From Actinomadura rudentiformis (lineage in GTDB: Bacteria > Actinomycetota > Actinomycetes > Streptosporangiales > Streptosporangiaceae): a stretch of DNA of 64,000 nucleotides. The DNA is taken from the NCBI RefSeq assembly GCF_008923185.1, contig NZ_WBMT01000021.1, positions 124,001-188,000 of the forward strand. Direction: 5' to 3'. The position numbers and the translations under genes are program-made. Below are positions 54,516-63,838 of the stretch, piece by piece (the first letter of the stretch is position 1; every line of letters begins with the position of its first letter). The notes under the pieces were generated by a model. That model was not told where the DNA came from. It saw only the letters and a list, made by a program, of their open reading frames with translations, and ran no database searches.

Positions 54516-55667
54516 ATGCCCGCAGAACGCATGCTCCCCACCCCGGAAGCCGAAGATCTCATCGCGCTGACCCGCGAGCTCTGCCGCAAGGAACTGGCGC
54601 CGCGCGCCGCCCCGGCGGAGGAGACCGGCACCTTCCCCCGCGACGTCTTCCGGCTGCTCGGCCGGAGCGGCCTGCTCGGCCTGCCCTACCCCGAGGATCA
54701 GGGCGGCGGCGGGCAGCCGTTCGAGGTTTACCTGCAGGTGCTGGAAGAGATCGCGTCGGTCTGGGCGTCGGTCGCCGTCGGCGTGAGCGTGCACTCCCTG
54801 GCCTGCTTCCCGCTGGCGAACTACGGCACCGAGGAGCAGCGCAAGCAGCTGCCCGAGCTGCTCGGCGGCGAACTGCTGGGCGGGTACGCGCTGTCGGAGG
54901 CGCACGCGGGCTCGGACGCCGGGGCGCTCAGCACCCGGGCGCTCGCCGTGGACGACCACTACCTGGTCAGCGGCACCAAGACCTGGATCACGCACGGCGG
55001 CGAGGCCGACTTCTACGTGCTGTTCGCCCGTACGTCCGACGAGGGCAGCCGCGGCATCAGCTGCTTCCTCACCGAGGGGCAGATGCCCGGGCTGACGTTC
55101 GGGCCGCCGGAGCGCAAGATGGGCCTCACCGGCTCGACGACGGCGCAGCTGCACTTCGACAACGTCCGCGTCCCGTCCGAGTGGCGGCTCGGCGACGAGG
55201 GCCAGGGATTCCCGATCGCGCTCGCCGCGCTCGACTCCGGGCGGCTCGGCATCGCCGCCTGCGCGGTCGGGCTGGCGCAGGGCGCGCTGGACCACGCGGT
55301 CTCCTACGCCACCGAGCGCGAGCAGTTCGGCCGCCCGATCATCGCGAACCAGGGGCTGGCGTTCCTGCTGGCCGACATGGCGGCCGCCGTGGAGTCCGCC
55401 CGGGCCACCTATCTCGACGCGGCCCGGCGCAAGGACCGCGGGCTCCCGTTCGGGCGCCAGGCCTCCATCGCCAAGCTGGTCGCCACGGACGCCGCGATGA
55501 AGGTGACGATCGACGCGGTCCAGGTGCTCGGCGGCTACGGCTACACTCGCGACTTCCCGGTGGAGCGCTACATGCGCGAGGCCAAGGTGATGCAGATCTT
55601 CGAGGGCACCAACCAGATCCAGCGCATGGTCATCGGCCGGCACCTCGCCAAGGACGCCGCGAAATGA
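54516..55667 (+). CDS. Acyl-CoA dehydrogenase
   Basis: 383-residue FAD enzyme for alpha,beta-oxidation of acyl-CoAs. FAD and substrate motifs: ALSEAHAGSDAGALST, KTWITHGGEADFYVLFART, GRLGIAACAVGLAQGAL, and the catalytic Glu in QIFEGTNQIQRMVIGRHLA. Typical length. ATG 54516 (MPAERMLPT); AGGAGG is only one base upstream, so a second ATG at 54531 is possible. It follows the AlkZ-like gene. Chain-length preference not readable. Confidence 0.93.
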   Translation: MPAERMLPTPEAEDLIALTRELCRKELAPRAAPAEETGTFPRDVFRLLGRSGLLGLPYPEDQGGGGQPFEVYLQVLEEIASVWASVAVGVSVHSLACFPLANYGTEEQRKQLPELLGGELLGGYALSEAHAGSDAGALSTRALAVDDHYLVSGTKTWITHGGEADFYVLFARTSDEGSRGISCFLTEGQMPGLTFGPPERKMGLTGSTTAQLHFDNVRVPSEWRLGDEGQGFPIALAALDSGRLGIAACAVGLAQGALDHAVSYATEREQFGRPIIANQGLAFLLADMAAAVESARATYLDAARRKDRGLPFGRQASIAKLVATDAAMKVTIDAVQVLGGYGYTRDFPVERYMREAKVMQIFEGTNQIQRMVIGRHLAKDAAK

Positions 55668-55676
55668 TCCTGGTGG

Positions 55677-56366
55677 TCAGCGGCTGAAGGGGCCCGGCGG
55701 GGGCATCTGGGGATACCCGCCGCCCGGCGGCCCCGCGGTCGGCGGCCCTGCGGTCGGCGGCCCTGCGGTCGGCGGGCGCTGCGCCCAGGCGCGGCGCTTG
55801 GAGTTGCGGCGCCGCAGCGGGATCACGATCGCGGCGATGACGCCGAGGCCGCCCAGGAAGAGCCCGCCGAGGAGGGCGAACCCCAGATAGCCGTCCACCG
55901 TGTCGTCGGGCGTGACCAGCAGCTCGCCGGTGGCACCCTGGCATGTCAGCCGCGCCTTGCCGGTCAGCGGCGCGTCGAAGGTCGCCACGTACCGGTAGGA
56001 CGGGTAGTCCGTCGCGCTCCAGGAGTTCTTCTTGGTCAGCGGGATCGGGTCCGGCGAGCCCCCGTTGGCGGGGGTGATCGCGCAGGCCGCCGGCCCGGCG
56101 GCGTTGCCGCGGACGTAGACGAAGTAGGGGTGGCCCTGGTGGAGGTCGACCGTCAGGCCGTTCACCGGATCACCGCGCACCTTGGGGCCCGAGGCGATCT
56201 GGCTCTCCTCCCATTTGCCGATGAGCAGCCCGGTGAAGCCCACCACCGAACCCAGGATCAGCACGATCGGGAGCAGATACCACGCCGCGTGCGGCCGGAT
56301 GGGCGCGGCCGGCGTCCAGGCCTGCCCCTGCGGCGGCAACATCGGCGCGTTCGGTCCAGCCCACAT
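55677..56366 (-). CDS. Two-helix membrane protein with Pro-rich tail
   Basis: 229 residues. A membrane helix at about 25-45 (AWYLLPIVLILGSVVGFTGLL), an extracytoplasmic beta-rich domain with two Cys (AGPAACAIT, ARLTCQGAT), a second helix at about 165-190 (LGFALLGGLFLGGLGVIAA) and a cytoplasmic tail with TAGPP repeats. No family known to me. ATG 56366 with GGGGGAG upstream. Convergent with the acyl-CoA dehydrogenase and divergent from the CocE gene. Confidence 0.78.
   Translation of the reverse strand: MWAGPNAPMLPPQGQAWTPAAPIRPHAAWYLLPIVLILGSVVGFTGLLIGKWEESQIASGPKVRGDPVNGLTVDLHQGHPYFVYVRGNAAGPAACAITPANGGSPDPIPLTKKNSWSATDYPSYRYVATFDAPLTGKARLTCQGATGELLVTPDDTVDGYLGFALLGGLFLGGLGVIAAIVIPLRRRNSKRRAWAQRPPTAGPPTAGPPTAGPPGGGYPQMPPPGPFSR
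55726..55770. repeat. Three 15-bp tandem repeats
   Basis: GGCGGCCCTGCGGTC-type units at 55726, 55741 and 55756; the first differs by one base. They encode the TAGPP repeats of the leftward protein. Confidence 0.88.
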
Positions 56367-56598
56367 GCTCGATCTCCCCCGCTGGTCAACGCTGTGAGCG
56401 CCACGATGCCAAAGAAAACGGCCGCCCGCCATACGGCGTTTCACCAGGACGGAGCGGTGTCCCCGGCGCGATGGGGCACCGGCCGGGATGCCGTCAGGCG
56501 GCACGAACGGCTACCGTTACCAGGTAGTAGCACCCGACCTGGCCGACGGAGACCCGTTCACCCACCCCGCCGGGCTCGTACGGCGCTCTGGAGACAGC

Positions 56599-58305
56599 AT
56601 GGCCTTGAGGGACCGCCTCCCCGCCTCGCCGATCAGACTCCCACGCCCGCGTGGCCTGCCCCGCTACACGGTCCACCGCGACATTCCCGTCGTCATGCCC
56701 GACGGCGCGACCCTGCTGGCCGACCGGTTCGTGCCGACCGGCGTGCGGCGCCCACCGCCCACGATCCTGGTCCGCACGCCGTACGGGCGGCGCGGCCCGG
56801 CGTCGGTCATCAACGGCCTGCCGCTCGTGCCGTTCGGCTTCCAGCTGGTCGTGCAGAGCGTGCGCGGCACGTTCGGATCCGAGGGCGAGTTCGACCCGCT
56901 CACCAACGAACGGGAGGACGGCCTCGCCACGGTGCGCTGGCTGAAGGACCAGGACTGGTTCAACGGCTCGTTCGCCACCTACGGGCCGAGCTATCTCGGC
57001 TACACGGCCTGGGCGTCGGCCGCCGAGGCCGGGCCCGAGCTGAAGGCGATGGCGCTGCAGATCACCACCTCGTCGATCTTGGACGCGGCGTACGTCGGCG
57101 GCTCGTTCGCCCTGGAGTCGGCGCTCACCTGGAGCGACCTCACCGCGCGGCAGCAGACACCGCTCGGCATGCTCACCGCGCCGCTCACCGCGCGGCGCCG
57201 GGTGCTGAGGGCGGCCCGCAGCGGCCGGGCACCAGTGGAGCTGGACCTGCTGACGGGCGGCTCGCCGCTGCGCTTCTACCGTGATCTGCTGGCCGGGCAC
57301 GGCCACGAGCCGGGCTCGGACTTCTGGCTCAAGCGCGACTTCAGCGGCACGGTCGGCGAGGTCACCGCGCCCGTCTCGCTGATGGGCGGGTGGTACGACA
57401 TCTTCCTGCCGTGGGAGATCAAGGACTATCTGGCACTGCGGGCGGCCGGGAACCACCCGTACCTCACCATCGGCCCCTGGTGGCACACCGACGCCCGGCA
57501 CGGGCTGGTCGCGTTCCGCGAGTCGCTGGCCTGGTTCCGCGCGCACCTGCGGGGCGACTTCTCCGGGCTGCGCGCCAACCCTGTCCGGGTGTACGTCACG
57601 GGGGCGCGGGAGTGGCGCGACTACCGGGACTGGCCGCCGCCCGGGATGACGCAGCGGCGCTGGCACCTGCACTCCGGCGGTGGGCTCGGTGAGGACGGAC
57701 CGCAGGAGCGGCCGGGCAGCTCCTACCGCTTCGACCCGGCGCGGCCGACGCCCGCGCTCGGCGGCCCCACCCTGCTGGGCAGCTCCAAGCCCGTCGACAA
57801 CAGGCCGCTGGAGAATCGTCCGGACGTGCTGGTCTTCACCTCCTCCGAGCTCACCGAGGATCTGGACGTGATCGGCCCGGTGGCCGCCGACCTGTTCGTC
57901 CGGTCGAGCCGCGAGCACACCGACTTCATCGTGCGGTTGTGCGACGTCGCACCCGACGGCGTGTCCCTGAACGTGTGCGAGGGAGGGCTCCGGCTCGACC
58001 CGGACCGGCCGGTGGCGGACAAGCCCGTCGGCACCGAGGGGGTGCGGCGGATCGCGGTCGACCTGTGGCCGACGGGGCACCGGTTCCGGCGCGGCCACCG
58101 CGTCCGCGTGCACGTGACCAGCGGCGCCTACCCCAAGGTCGCCGCCAATCCGGGCACCGGCGGGCCGCTGGACGGGGTCGGCGAGTTCCTCCCGGCCGAC
58201 CAGGAGCTCTTCCATGATCCCGACCATCCGTCGGCGATCCTGCTGCCCGTGGTCGAGCGCTCGCCCGAGGCGGCCATCCCCGACCCCGCCGCCGAGGAGA
58301 CCTGA
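56599..58305 (+). CDS. CocE/NonD-family hydrolase (X-Pro dipeptidyl-peptidase like)
   Basis: 568-residue alpha/beta hydrolase of the CocE/X-Pro dipeptidyl-peptidase family with the C-terminal jelly-roll domain (ENRPDVLVFTSSELTEDLDV to HRVRVHVTSGAYPK). Catalytic residues by motif: Ser in ATYGPSYLGYTAW, Asp in LMGGWYDIFLP, His in WHTDARHG. Natural substrates for the family range from Pro-peptides to cocaine; specificity is not readable. ATG 56599 has GGAG five bases upstream, so I leave out an upstream in-frame extension. No signal peptide: cytoplasmic. Confidence 0.9.
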   Translation: MALRDRLPASPIRLPRPRGLPRYTVHRDIPVVMPDGATLLADRFVPTGVRRPPPTILVRTPYGRRGPASVINGLPLVPFGFQLVVQSVRGTFGSEGEFDPLTNEREDGLATVRWLKDQDWFNGSFATYGPSYLGYTAWASAAEAGPELKAMALQITTSSILDAAYVGGSFALESALTWSDLTARQQTPLGMLTAPLTARRRVLRAARSGRAPVELDLLTGGSPLRFYRDLLAGHGHEPGSDFWLKRDFSGTVGEVTAPVSLMGGWYDIFLPWEIKDYLALRAAGNHPYLTIGPWWHTDARHGLVAFRESLAWFRAHLRGDFSGLRANPVRVYVTGAREWRDYRDWPPPGMTQRRWHLHSGGGLGEDGPQERPGSSYRFDPARPTPALGGPTLLGSSKPVDNRPLENRPDVLVFTSSELTEDLDVIGPVAADLFVRSSREHTDFIVRLCDVAPDGVSLNVCEGGLRLDPDRPVADKPVGTEGVRRIAVDLWPTGHRFRRGHRVRVHVTSGAYPKVAANPGTGGPLDGVGEFLPADQELFHDPDHPSAILLPVVERSPEAAIPDPAAEET

Positions 58306-58364
58306 CGCAAAATTGAGATGCCGTCCGCATGGCCTCCACCTACGATCGGCGTTTTGGGGAGGCC

Positions 58365-59960
58365 ATGGGACACATCGACGTGAGCGGAGTGACGTTCGTC
58401 CTGCCGGACGGGCGGCTGCTCCTCAACGAGGTGTCGTTCCGGGTCGGCGAGGGCGTCAAGGCGGCGCTGGTCGGCCCGAACGGCGCGGGCAAGACCACGC
58501 TGCTCCGCCTGATCGCCGGAGAGATCACGCCGGTCGAGGGCGGTGTGGCCTCGTCCGGCGGGCTGGGCGTGCTGCGCCAGTTCGTCGCCGGCGACCGGAC
58601 GCTCCGGGAGCTGCTCCTCGCCGTCGCGCCCGAACGGGTGCGCGACACCGCCGACGCGCTGGAGCGGGCGGAGGCCGCGCTGGGCGAGGACGAGGCGAGC
58701 CAGCTCGCGTACGCGCAGGCCATCACCGATTTCACCGACGCGGGCGGCTATGACCTCGAAGTCGTCTGGGACGCGTGCGCCACCTCGGCGCTGGGTCTCA
58801 CGTACGACGCCGTCCGTGACCGCAAGGCGGGCACGCTCTCGGGCGGCGAGCAGAAGCGGCTGATGCTGGAGGCGCTGCTGCGCGGACCGGACCAGGTGCT
58901 CCTCCTGGACGAGCCGGACAACTACCTGGACGTGCCGGGCAAGGAGTGGCTGGAAGAGCAGCTCCGAGCCACGTCCAAGACCGTTCTGCTGATCTCGCAC
59001 GACCGCCAGCTCCTCGCCAACGCCGCCGACCGCATCGTCACGGTGGAGGATCGTACGGTCTGGGTGCACGGCGGCGGCTTCGCCACGTACGCGCAGGCCC
59101 GGCAGGACCGCGCCGCCCGGCTCGACGAACTGCGCCGCCGGTGGGACGAGGAGCACGCGAAGCTGAGACGACTCGTCAGCATGCTGCGGCAGAAGGCCAG
59201 CACCAATGACTCGATGTCGTCCGCCTACCACGCCGCGGTGACCCGGCTGAAACGCTTCGAGGAGGCCGGGCCGCCGCAGTCCCCTCCCAAGGAGCAGAAC
59301 ATCCGGATGCGCCTGCGCGGCGGCCGCACCGGCAAGCGCGCGGTGATCTGCGAGGGGCTGGAGCTGACCGGGCTGATGCGGCCGTTCGACCTGGAGGTCT
59401 GGTACGGGGAGCGCATCGCGGTGCTGGGTTCCAACGGCTCGGGGAAGTCGCAGTTCCTCAAGCTCCTCGCGGGCCGGCCCGTCGCGCACACGGGCGTCGC
59501 GCGGCTCGGCGCCCGCGTCGTCGCCGGGCATTTCGTCCAGACGCACACCCGCCCGGACTTGCACGGCCGCACGGCGGACGAGATCGTCATGACCGAGAAC
59601 GCGCTGACCCTCAACGAGGCCATGCGGGCGCTCGCGCGCTACGAGCTGGCGCCCACCCGCCGCCAGCCGTTCGAGACGCTCTCCGGCGGCCAGCAGGCGC
59701 GGCTGCAGATCCTCCTGCTGGAGCTGTCCGGCTGCACGCTGCTGCTCCTGGACGAGCCGACCGACAACCTCGACCTGGCCAGCGCCGAGGCGCTCCAGGA
59801 AGGCCTGAACGGCTTCGCCGGGACCGTCCTGGCGGTGACGCACGACCGCTGGTTCGCCGCCGACTTCGACCGCTACCTGATCTTCCGCGGTGACGGCCGG
59901 GTCCACGAATCCGCCGAGCCGAGCTGGCACGAACCCCGGGTCGACCGTCCCCGGGCCTGA
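58365..59960 (+). CDS. ABC-F family ATPase
   Basis: 531 residues with two ATPase domains and no membrane segment. Domain 1: GPNGAGKTT, LSGGEQKRLM, LLLDEPDNYLD. Domain 2: GSNGSGKSQ, LSGGQQARLQ, LLLDEPTDNLD. The P-site tRNA interaction motif between them (RWDEEHAKLRRLVSMLRQ) is of medium length. ABC-F proteins act on the ribosome in translation or antibiotic protection; this subtype is common in actinobacteria and not clearly a resistance type. I start at ATG 58365 (MGHIDVSG), with GGGGAGG two bases upstream; ATG 58329 is possible. Domain order normal. Confidence 0.9.
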   Translation: MGHIDVSGVTFVLPDGRLLLNEVSFRVGEGVKAALVGPNGAGKTTLLRLIAGEITPVEGGVASSGGLGVLRQFVAGDRTLRELLLAVAPERVRDTADALERAEAALGEDEASQLAYAQAITDFTDAGGYDLEVVWDACATSALGLTYDAVRDRKAGTLSGGEQKRLMLEALLRGPDQVLLLDEPDNYLDVPGKEWLEEQLRATSKTVLLISHDRQLLANAADRIVTVEDRTVWVHGGGFATYAQARQDRAARLDELRRRWDEEHAKLRRLVSMLRQKASTNDSMSSAYHAAVTRLKRFEEAGPPQSPPKEQNIRMRLRGGRTGKRAVICEGLELTGLMRPFDLEVWYGERIAVLGSNGSGKSQFLKLLAGRPVAHTGVARLGARVVAGHFVQTHTRPDLHGRTADEIVMTENALTLNEAMRALARYELAPTRRQPFETLSGGQQARLQILLLELSGCTLLLLDEPTDNLDLASAEALQEGLNGFAGTVLAVTHDRWFAADFDRYLIFRGDGRVHESAEPSWHEPRVDRPRA

Positions 59961-59972
59961 TCGTTCCCGTGC

Positions 59973-60003
59973 TTGACCTCAACCGCGGTTGAGGAAACAG
60001 GAT
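59973..60003 (+). promoter_or_regulatory. MerR/SoxR-type promoter
   Basis: TTGACC (-35, 59973-59978), a 19-bp spacer, and CAGGAT (-10, 59998-60003). The perfect 18-bp palindrome CCTCAACCGCGGTTGAGG (59977-59994) occupies the spacer, as in MerR and SoxR promoters, where the long spacer is distorted by the activator. The predicted transcript starts at about 60010, the ATG of the PPOX gene, so the mRNA is leaderless. Confidence 0.6.
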
Positions 60004-60009
60004 CAGCGT

Positions 60010-60411
60010 ATGAGTCTGAACGCGAACGAACTCGCCTATCTGAAGAGCCAGCCGTTGGCGCGGCTGGCCACCGTCGGCCCCAAGGGCGACCCGCAGAACA
60101 ACCCCGTCGGAGTCAGCTACAACGCCGAGACCGGGACGATCGACATCTACGGCTACAACCTGGGCGCGACCCGAAAGTTTCGTAATGTCCAGGGGAACGA
60201 CCAGGTCGCGCTGGTCATGGACGATCTCGTCTCCACCGACCCCTGGGAGGTACGGGGCCTGGAGATCCGCGGGCGCGCCGAGGCGATCAGCGGGATCACC
60301 CCGCCCGCGCCCTATTTCAGCAGCGAGGTCATCCGGATCCACCCGCGGACGGTGTTCTCATGGGGCGTCGAGCCCGGCACCGAAGGCATGATCAAGCGGA
60401 CGGTCGGCTGA
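60010..60411 (+). CDS. PPOX-class (F420/FMN) oxidoreductase-like protein
   Basis: 133-residue split-beta-barrel protein. The family signs are LARLATVGPKGDPQNNPVGV, YGYNLGATRKFRNVQGN and ALVMDDLVSTDPWEVRGLEI. Such proteins bind F420 or FMN and reduce varied substrates. The ATG 60010 is probably the first base of the mRNA (see promoter). It ends in a 20-base overlap with the convergent ATP-grasp gene. The operator suggests induction by redox or electrophile stress. Confidence 0.88.
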   Translation: MSLNANELAYLKSQPLARLATVGPKGDPQNNPVGVSYNAETGTIDIYGYNLGATRKFRNVQGNDQVALVMDDLVSTDPWEVRGLEIRGRAEAISGITPPAPYFSSEVIRIHPRTVFSWGVEPGTEGMIKRTVG

Positions 60412-61249
60412 CCCGGCGCGCGATGGCCCGGGCGTAGCGGGCGGCCGAGCCGGGGGCGTGCTGCAGGAAGAGCGCGGGCTCGGTCAGCTCCAGCTCCAGG
60501 ACCACGGGCGCGCCGTCCGGGCCGGGAACGAGATCCACGCGAGCGTAGAGCAGATCGCCCGGAACGGCGGCGAGCGCCCGGGCCGCGACCGCGAGCTGCT
60601 CGGGCGTCGCCTCCGCGGCGGTGATGTCGCCGCCGTTGGGGGCGTCCAGCAGCCCGGCGCCGGCCTTGAGGATCGGTGCCTTGCGGGCGGCATGGCTGAA
60701 CTCGCGGTCGCAGAAGAGCAGCGCGGTCTCGCCCGCGGTGTCGATCGCGGACAGATAGGGCTGGATCATGACCGTGCGACCCGCCTCGCGCAGGGACCGC
60801 AGATGGGCGCGCGCCTTGTCCTTCTCTCCGGCGCGCCAGCGGGCGGTGTCGCGCGAACCCGCGGAGACGGCCGGCTTGATGACGTACTCGGGCCAGTCCG
60901 CGGGGACGTCGTCCAGGTCCCAGCGGGTCGGGACGACCGGCACCCCCGCCTCGTCGAGGTCCCGGAGATAGCGCTTGTCGGTGTTCCAGCGCAGGACACC
61001 GGCGGGGTTGAGGAGGCGCGGGACCCGATCGGCCCAGGCGAGGAACTCGTCGAGGCGGGCGGTGTAGTCCCAGGTCGTACGGACGACGACGAGGTCGTAG
61101 GAGTCCCAGTCGGCATCGGGGTCGTCCCAGCTGACCACCTCGGCGCCGAGGCCCTCGGCGATGAGGGCCGCGGACAGCTCCCGGACGTCGTCGTTGCCGT
61201 CGGGCATGCCGGAGAAGGTCGCCAAGGCGACATGGGCTTGCGGAGTCAT
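60392..61249 (-). CDS. ATP-grasp ligase-like protein
   Basis: 285 residues of ATP-grasp fold (cf. RimK/cycloserine or glutathione synthase type): VVRTTWDYTARLDEFL, YVIKPAVSAGSRDTARW (phosphate clamp), MIQPYLSAIDTAGETALLFC and DLVPGPDGAPVVLELELTEP. It should ligate a carboxylate to an amine using ATP; substrate not known. ATG 61249 with GAGG eight bases upstream. 44 bases after hisF on the same strand, so it may be read with it. Its 3' end overlaps the PPOX gene. Confidence 0.85.
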   Translation of the reverse strand: MTPQAHVALATFSGMPDGNDDVRELSAALIAEGLGAEVVSWDDPDADWDSYDLVVVRTTWDYTARLDEFLAWADRVPRLLNPAGVLRWNTDKRYLRDLDEAGVPVVPTRWDLDDVPADWPEYVIKPAVSAGSRDTARWRAGEKDKARAHLRSLREAGRTVMIQPYLSAIDTAGETALLFCDREFSHAARKAPILKAGAGLLDAPNGGDITAAEATPEQLAVAARALAAVPGDLLYARVDLVPGPDGAPVVLELELTEPALFLQHAPGSAARYARAIARRVSRPSA

Positions 61250-61293
61250 GCGGTGAACCTCGGGGGGAGACAGTAGTGGGGAGTGACGGTCGT

Positions 61294-62064
61294 TCAGCGA
61301 ACGGGGTGGCCGGACGCGCGGAGGGCGTCCTTGACCTCGGAGATCTTCAGATCGCCGAAGTGGAAGACGCTCGCGGCCAGGACGGCGTCCGCACCGGAGT
61401 CGACGGCCGGGGCGAAGTGCTCCAGCGCGCCCGCGCCGCCGCTGGCGATCACGGGCACCGAGACGGCCGCCCGGACCTGGCGCAGCATCTCCAGGTCGAA
61501 GCCGTTCTTGGTGCCGTCGGCGTCCATGGAGTTGAGGAGGATCTCGCCGACCCCCAGCTCCTCGCCGCGGCGAGCCCACTCGATGACGTCGATGCCGGTG
61601 CCTTTGCGGCCGCCGTGCGTGGTGACCTCGTAGCCCGACTCGGTCGTGGTGTCGCCTGTCACGCGGCGCGCGTCGACCGACAGGACGATGCACTGGGAGC
61701 CGAAGCGGTGGGCGGCCTCCTGGAGGAACTCCGGGCGCGCGATCGCGGCCGTGTTGACCGACACCTTGTCGGCCCCGGCGCGCAGGAGCCTGTCCACGTC
61801 GTCCACGGCGCGGATGCCGCCGCCGACGGTGAGCGGGATGAAGACCTGCTCGGCCGTGCGGCGCACCACGTCGTACGTGGTCTCGCGGTCGCCGCTGGAG
61901 GCGGTGATGTCGAGGAACGTGAGCTCGTCGGCGCCCTCGGCGTCGTAGCGGCGCGCGAGCTCCACTGGATCTCCGGCGTCGCGCAGGTTCTGGAACTTGA
62001 CGCCCTTGACGACGCGCCCGGCGTCCACGTCCAGGCACGGGATCACGCGTACGGCGACGCTCAT
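61294..62064 (-). CDS. hisF: Imidazole glycerol phosphate synthase, cyclase subunit
   Basis: 256-residue TIM-barrel subunit that joins ammonia from HisH to PRFAR. Catalytic Asp residues in [16 protein letters not shown] and [10 protein letters not shown]; phosphate loops [17 protein letters not shown] and [16 protein letters not shown] 62064 overlaps the priA stop by four bases. Complete. Confidence 0.97.
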   Translation of the reverse strand: MSVAVRVIPCLDVDAGRVVKGVKFQNLRDAGDPVELARRYDAEGADELTFLDITASSGDRETTYDVVRRTAEQVFIPLTVGGGIRAVDDVDRLLRAGADKVSVNTAAIARPEFLQEAAHRFGSQCIVLSVDARRVTGDTTTESGYEVTTHGGRKGTGIDVIEWARRGEELGVGEILLNSMDADGTKNGFDLEMLRQVRAAVSVPVIASGGAGALEHFAPAVDSGADAVLAASVFHFGDLKISEVKDALRASGHPVR

Positions 62065-62780
62065 TTGACGGCCTCCAGGGCCTCTTCGAGCGTGAACGCC
62101 TGGGCGTAGAGGGCCTTGCCGACGATCGCGCCCTCCACGCCGGCCGGCACCAGCGCCGCCAGCTCGCGCAGGTCGTCGAGCGAGGAGACGCCGCCGGAGG
62201 CGATGACCGGCTTGTCGGTGCGCGAGCACACCTCGCGGAGCAGCTCGGTGTTGGGGCCGCGCAGCGTGCCGTCCTTGGTCACGTCGGTGACGACGTAGCG
62301 CGGGCAGCCGTCGTCCTCCAGCCGGGCGAGCACCTCCCAGAGGTCGCCGCCCTCGCGCGTCCAGCCGCGGGCGGCCAGCGTCGTGCCGCGCACGTCGAGG
62401 CCCACAGCGATCTTGTCCCCGAACTCGGAGATGATCTTGCGGCACCAGCCGGGGTCCTCCAGCGCGGCGGTGCCGATGTTGACCCGGGTGCAGCCGGTCG
62501 CCAGGGCCGCCTCCAGCGAGGCGTCGTCGCGGATGCCGCCGGACAGCTCCACCTTGACGTCCAGCCGCCCGGTGACCTCGGCGAGCAGCTCGCGGTTGGA
62601 GCCGCGTCCGAACGCGGCGTCCAGGTCGACCAGATGGATCCACTCCGCTCCCGCGTTCTGCCAGGCCAGCGCGGCGTCGAGCGGCGCCCCGTAGGAGGTC
62701 TCGGTGCCGGCCTCGCCCTGCACCAGGCGGACGGCCCGGCCGTCGGCGACGTCGACCGCGGGAAGGAGTTCGAGAGTCAT
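62061..62780 (-). CDS. priA: Bifunctional HisA/TrpF isomerase PriA
   Basis: 239-residue TIM barrel doing both the HisA and the TrpF reactions in actinobacteria. [17 protein letters not shown] and the second Asp in [14 protein letters not shown] are the catalytic segments; [14 protein letters not shown] and [12 protein letters not shown] bind phosphate. No trpF gene is present, so PriA must serve Trp too. ATG 62780 with AAGG seven bases upstream; an upstream TTG at 62786 is possible. Confidence 0.96.
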   Translation of the reverse strand: MTLELLPAVDVADGRAVRLVQGEAGTETSYGAPLDAALAWQNAGAEWIHLVDLDAAFGRGSNRELLAEVTGRLDVKVELSGGIRDDASLEAALATGCTRVNIGTAALEDPGWCRKIISEFGDKIAVGLDVRGTTLAARGWTREGGDLWEVLARLEDDGCPRYVVTDVTKDGTLRGPNTELLREVCSRTDKPVIASGGVSSLDDLRELAALVPAGVEGAIVGKALYAQAFTLEEALEAVK

Positions 62781-62811
62781 GGACAAACCTTATCTGCGCA
62801 GTTGGAAGGCG

Positions 62812-63150
62812 TTAGCGGCGGCGATCGAAGGCGAGGGTGACGAAGACGGGGACGAGGAAGACCGACAGGGCGAAGAGGGCGAGCCGGGCGCCCCAGGTGG
62901 CCAGCAGGAACCAGCCGACCACCTGGACGGCGAGGAAGGCCCCGAGGACGACGCGGTTCTGGATCCGGCGCTTGCGGGCCAGCTCGCCGCCCTGCCGCCG
63001 GACGCGCACCGGGCGCGGGACCATCGCCGCGAGCCGCCGGCGCCGGTCGCGCCGCCTGGTCTCCTTGGCCTGCCGTTCGGCGTGCTCGGCGGCGGCCTTG
63101 GCCGCCGCGGCCTCCCGTTCGGCGCGTCGCCTCGCCCGCTCTTTACTCAT
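62812..63150 (-). CDS. Small basic membrane protein in his operon
   Basis: 112 residues: an Arg/Ala/Glu-rich N-terminal helix (about 60 residues, alternating charge, likely coiled coil) and two helices (VVLGAFLAVQVVGWFLLATW, ALFALSVFLVPVFVTLA). It occurs between hisH and priA in the same strand, a place where actinobacteria often have a similar small membrane protein. Function unknown. ATG 63150. Confidence 0.8.
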   Translation of the reverse strand: MSKERARRRAEREAAAAKAAAEHAERQAKETRRRDRRRRLAAMVPRPVRVRRQGGELARKRRIQNRVVLGAFLAVQVVGWFLLATWGARLALFALSVFLVPVFVTLAFDRRR

Positions 63151-63196
63151 GACGCCCCGCTCACGGACAGCTCATGGACGGTCGTCCGTCGCGCGC

Positions 63197-63838
63197 TCAC
63201 TCGACCGTGGACAGCCAGTTCTTGAGGAGCTCCGCACCCGCGTCCCCCGACTTCTCCGGGTGGAACTGGGTGGCGCAGAGCGCCCCGTTCTCCACGGCGG
63301 CGACGAACCGGTCGCCGTGCTCGGCCCATGTGACGAGCGGCGGCTTGAGATGGCCCATCGGGTCGGGCTGCAACTCCCAGCGGCGGACGCCGTAGGAGTG
63401 CACGAAGTAGAACCGGGTGCCGGCGTCCATCCCCTTGAAGAGCACCGTTTGGTCGGGCGCGTCCACCGTGTTCCACCCCATGTGGGGCACCACGGGCGCC
63501 TCCAGGCGTTCCACCGTGCCGGGCCACTCGGCGCAGCCCTCGGTGGTCACGCCGTGCTCGACGCCCTTGGCGAAGAGGATCTGCATGCCGACGCAGATGC
63601 CGAGGACCGGGCGGCCGCCCGACAGGCGGCGGCCGATGATCTGCTCGCCGCGGACGGACTTCAGCCCGGTCATGCAGGCGGAGAACGCGCCCACGCCGGG
63701 CACGATGAGGCCGTCGGCCTCGACCGCGGTGTCCCAGTCGGGGGTCACGGTGACGTCCACGCCGTGCCGGGCGACGGCGCGTTCGGCCGACCGCAGGTTG
63801 CCCGAGCCGTAGTCCAGGATGACGATCTTCTTGCTCAC
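63197..63838 (-). CDS. hisH: Imidazole glycerol phosphate synthase, glutaminase subunit
   Basis: 213-residue class I amidotransferase giving ammonia to HisF. Triad: Cys in [11 protein letters not shown], His and Glu in [25 protein letters not shown] is the N-terminus. I choose GTG 63838 because it overlaps the stop of the upstream membrane-protein gene (GTGA); GTG 63844 is the alternative. Confidence 0.95.
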   Translation of the reverse strand: MSKKIVILDYGSGNLRSAERAVARHGVDVTVTPDWDTAVEADGLIVPGVGAFSACMTGLKSVRGEQIIGRRLSGGRPVLGICVGMQILFAKGVEHGVTTEGCAEWPGTVERLEAPVVPHMGWNTVDAPDQTVLFKGMDAGTRFYFVHSYGVRRWELQPDPMGHLKPPLVTWAEHGDRFVAAVENGALCATQFHPEKSGDAGAELLKNWLSTVE

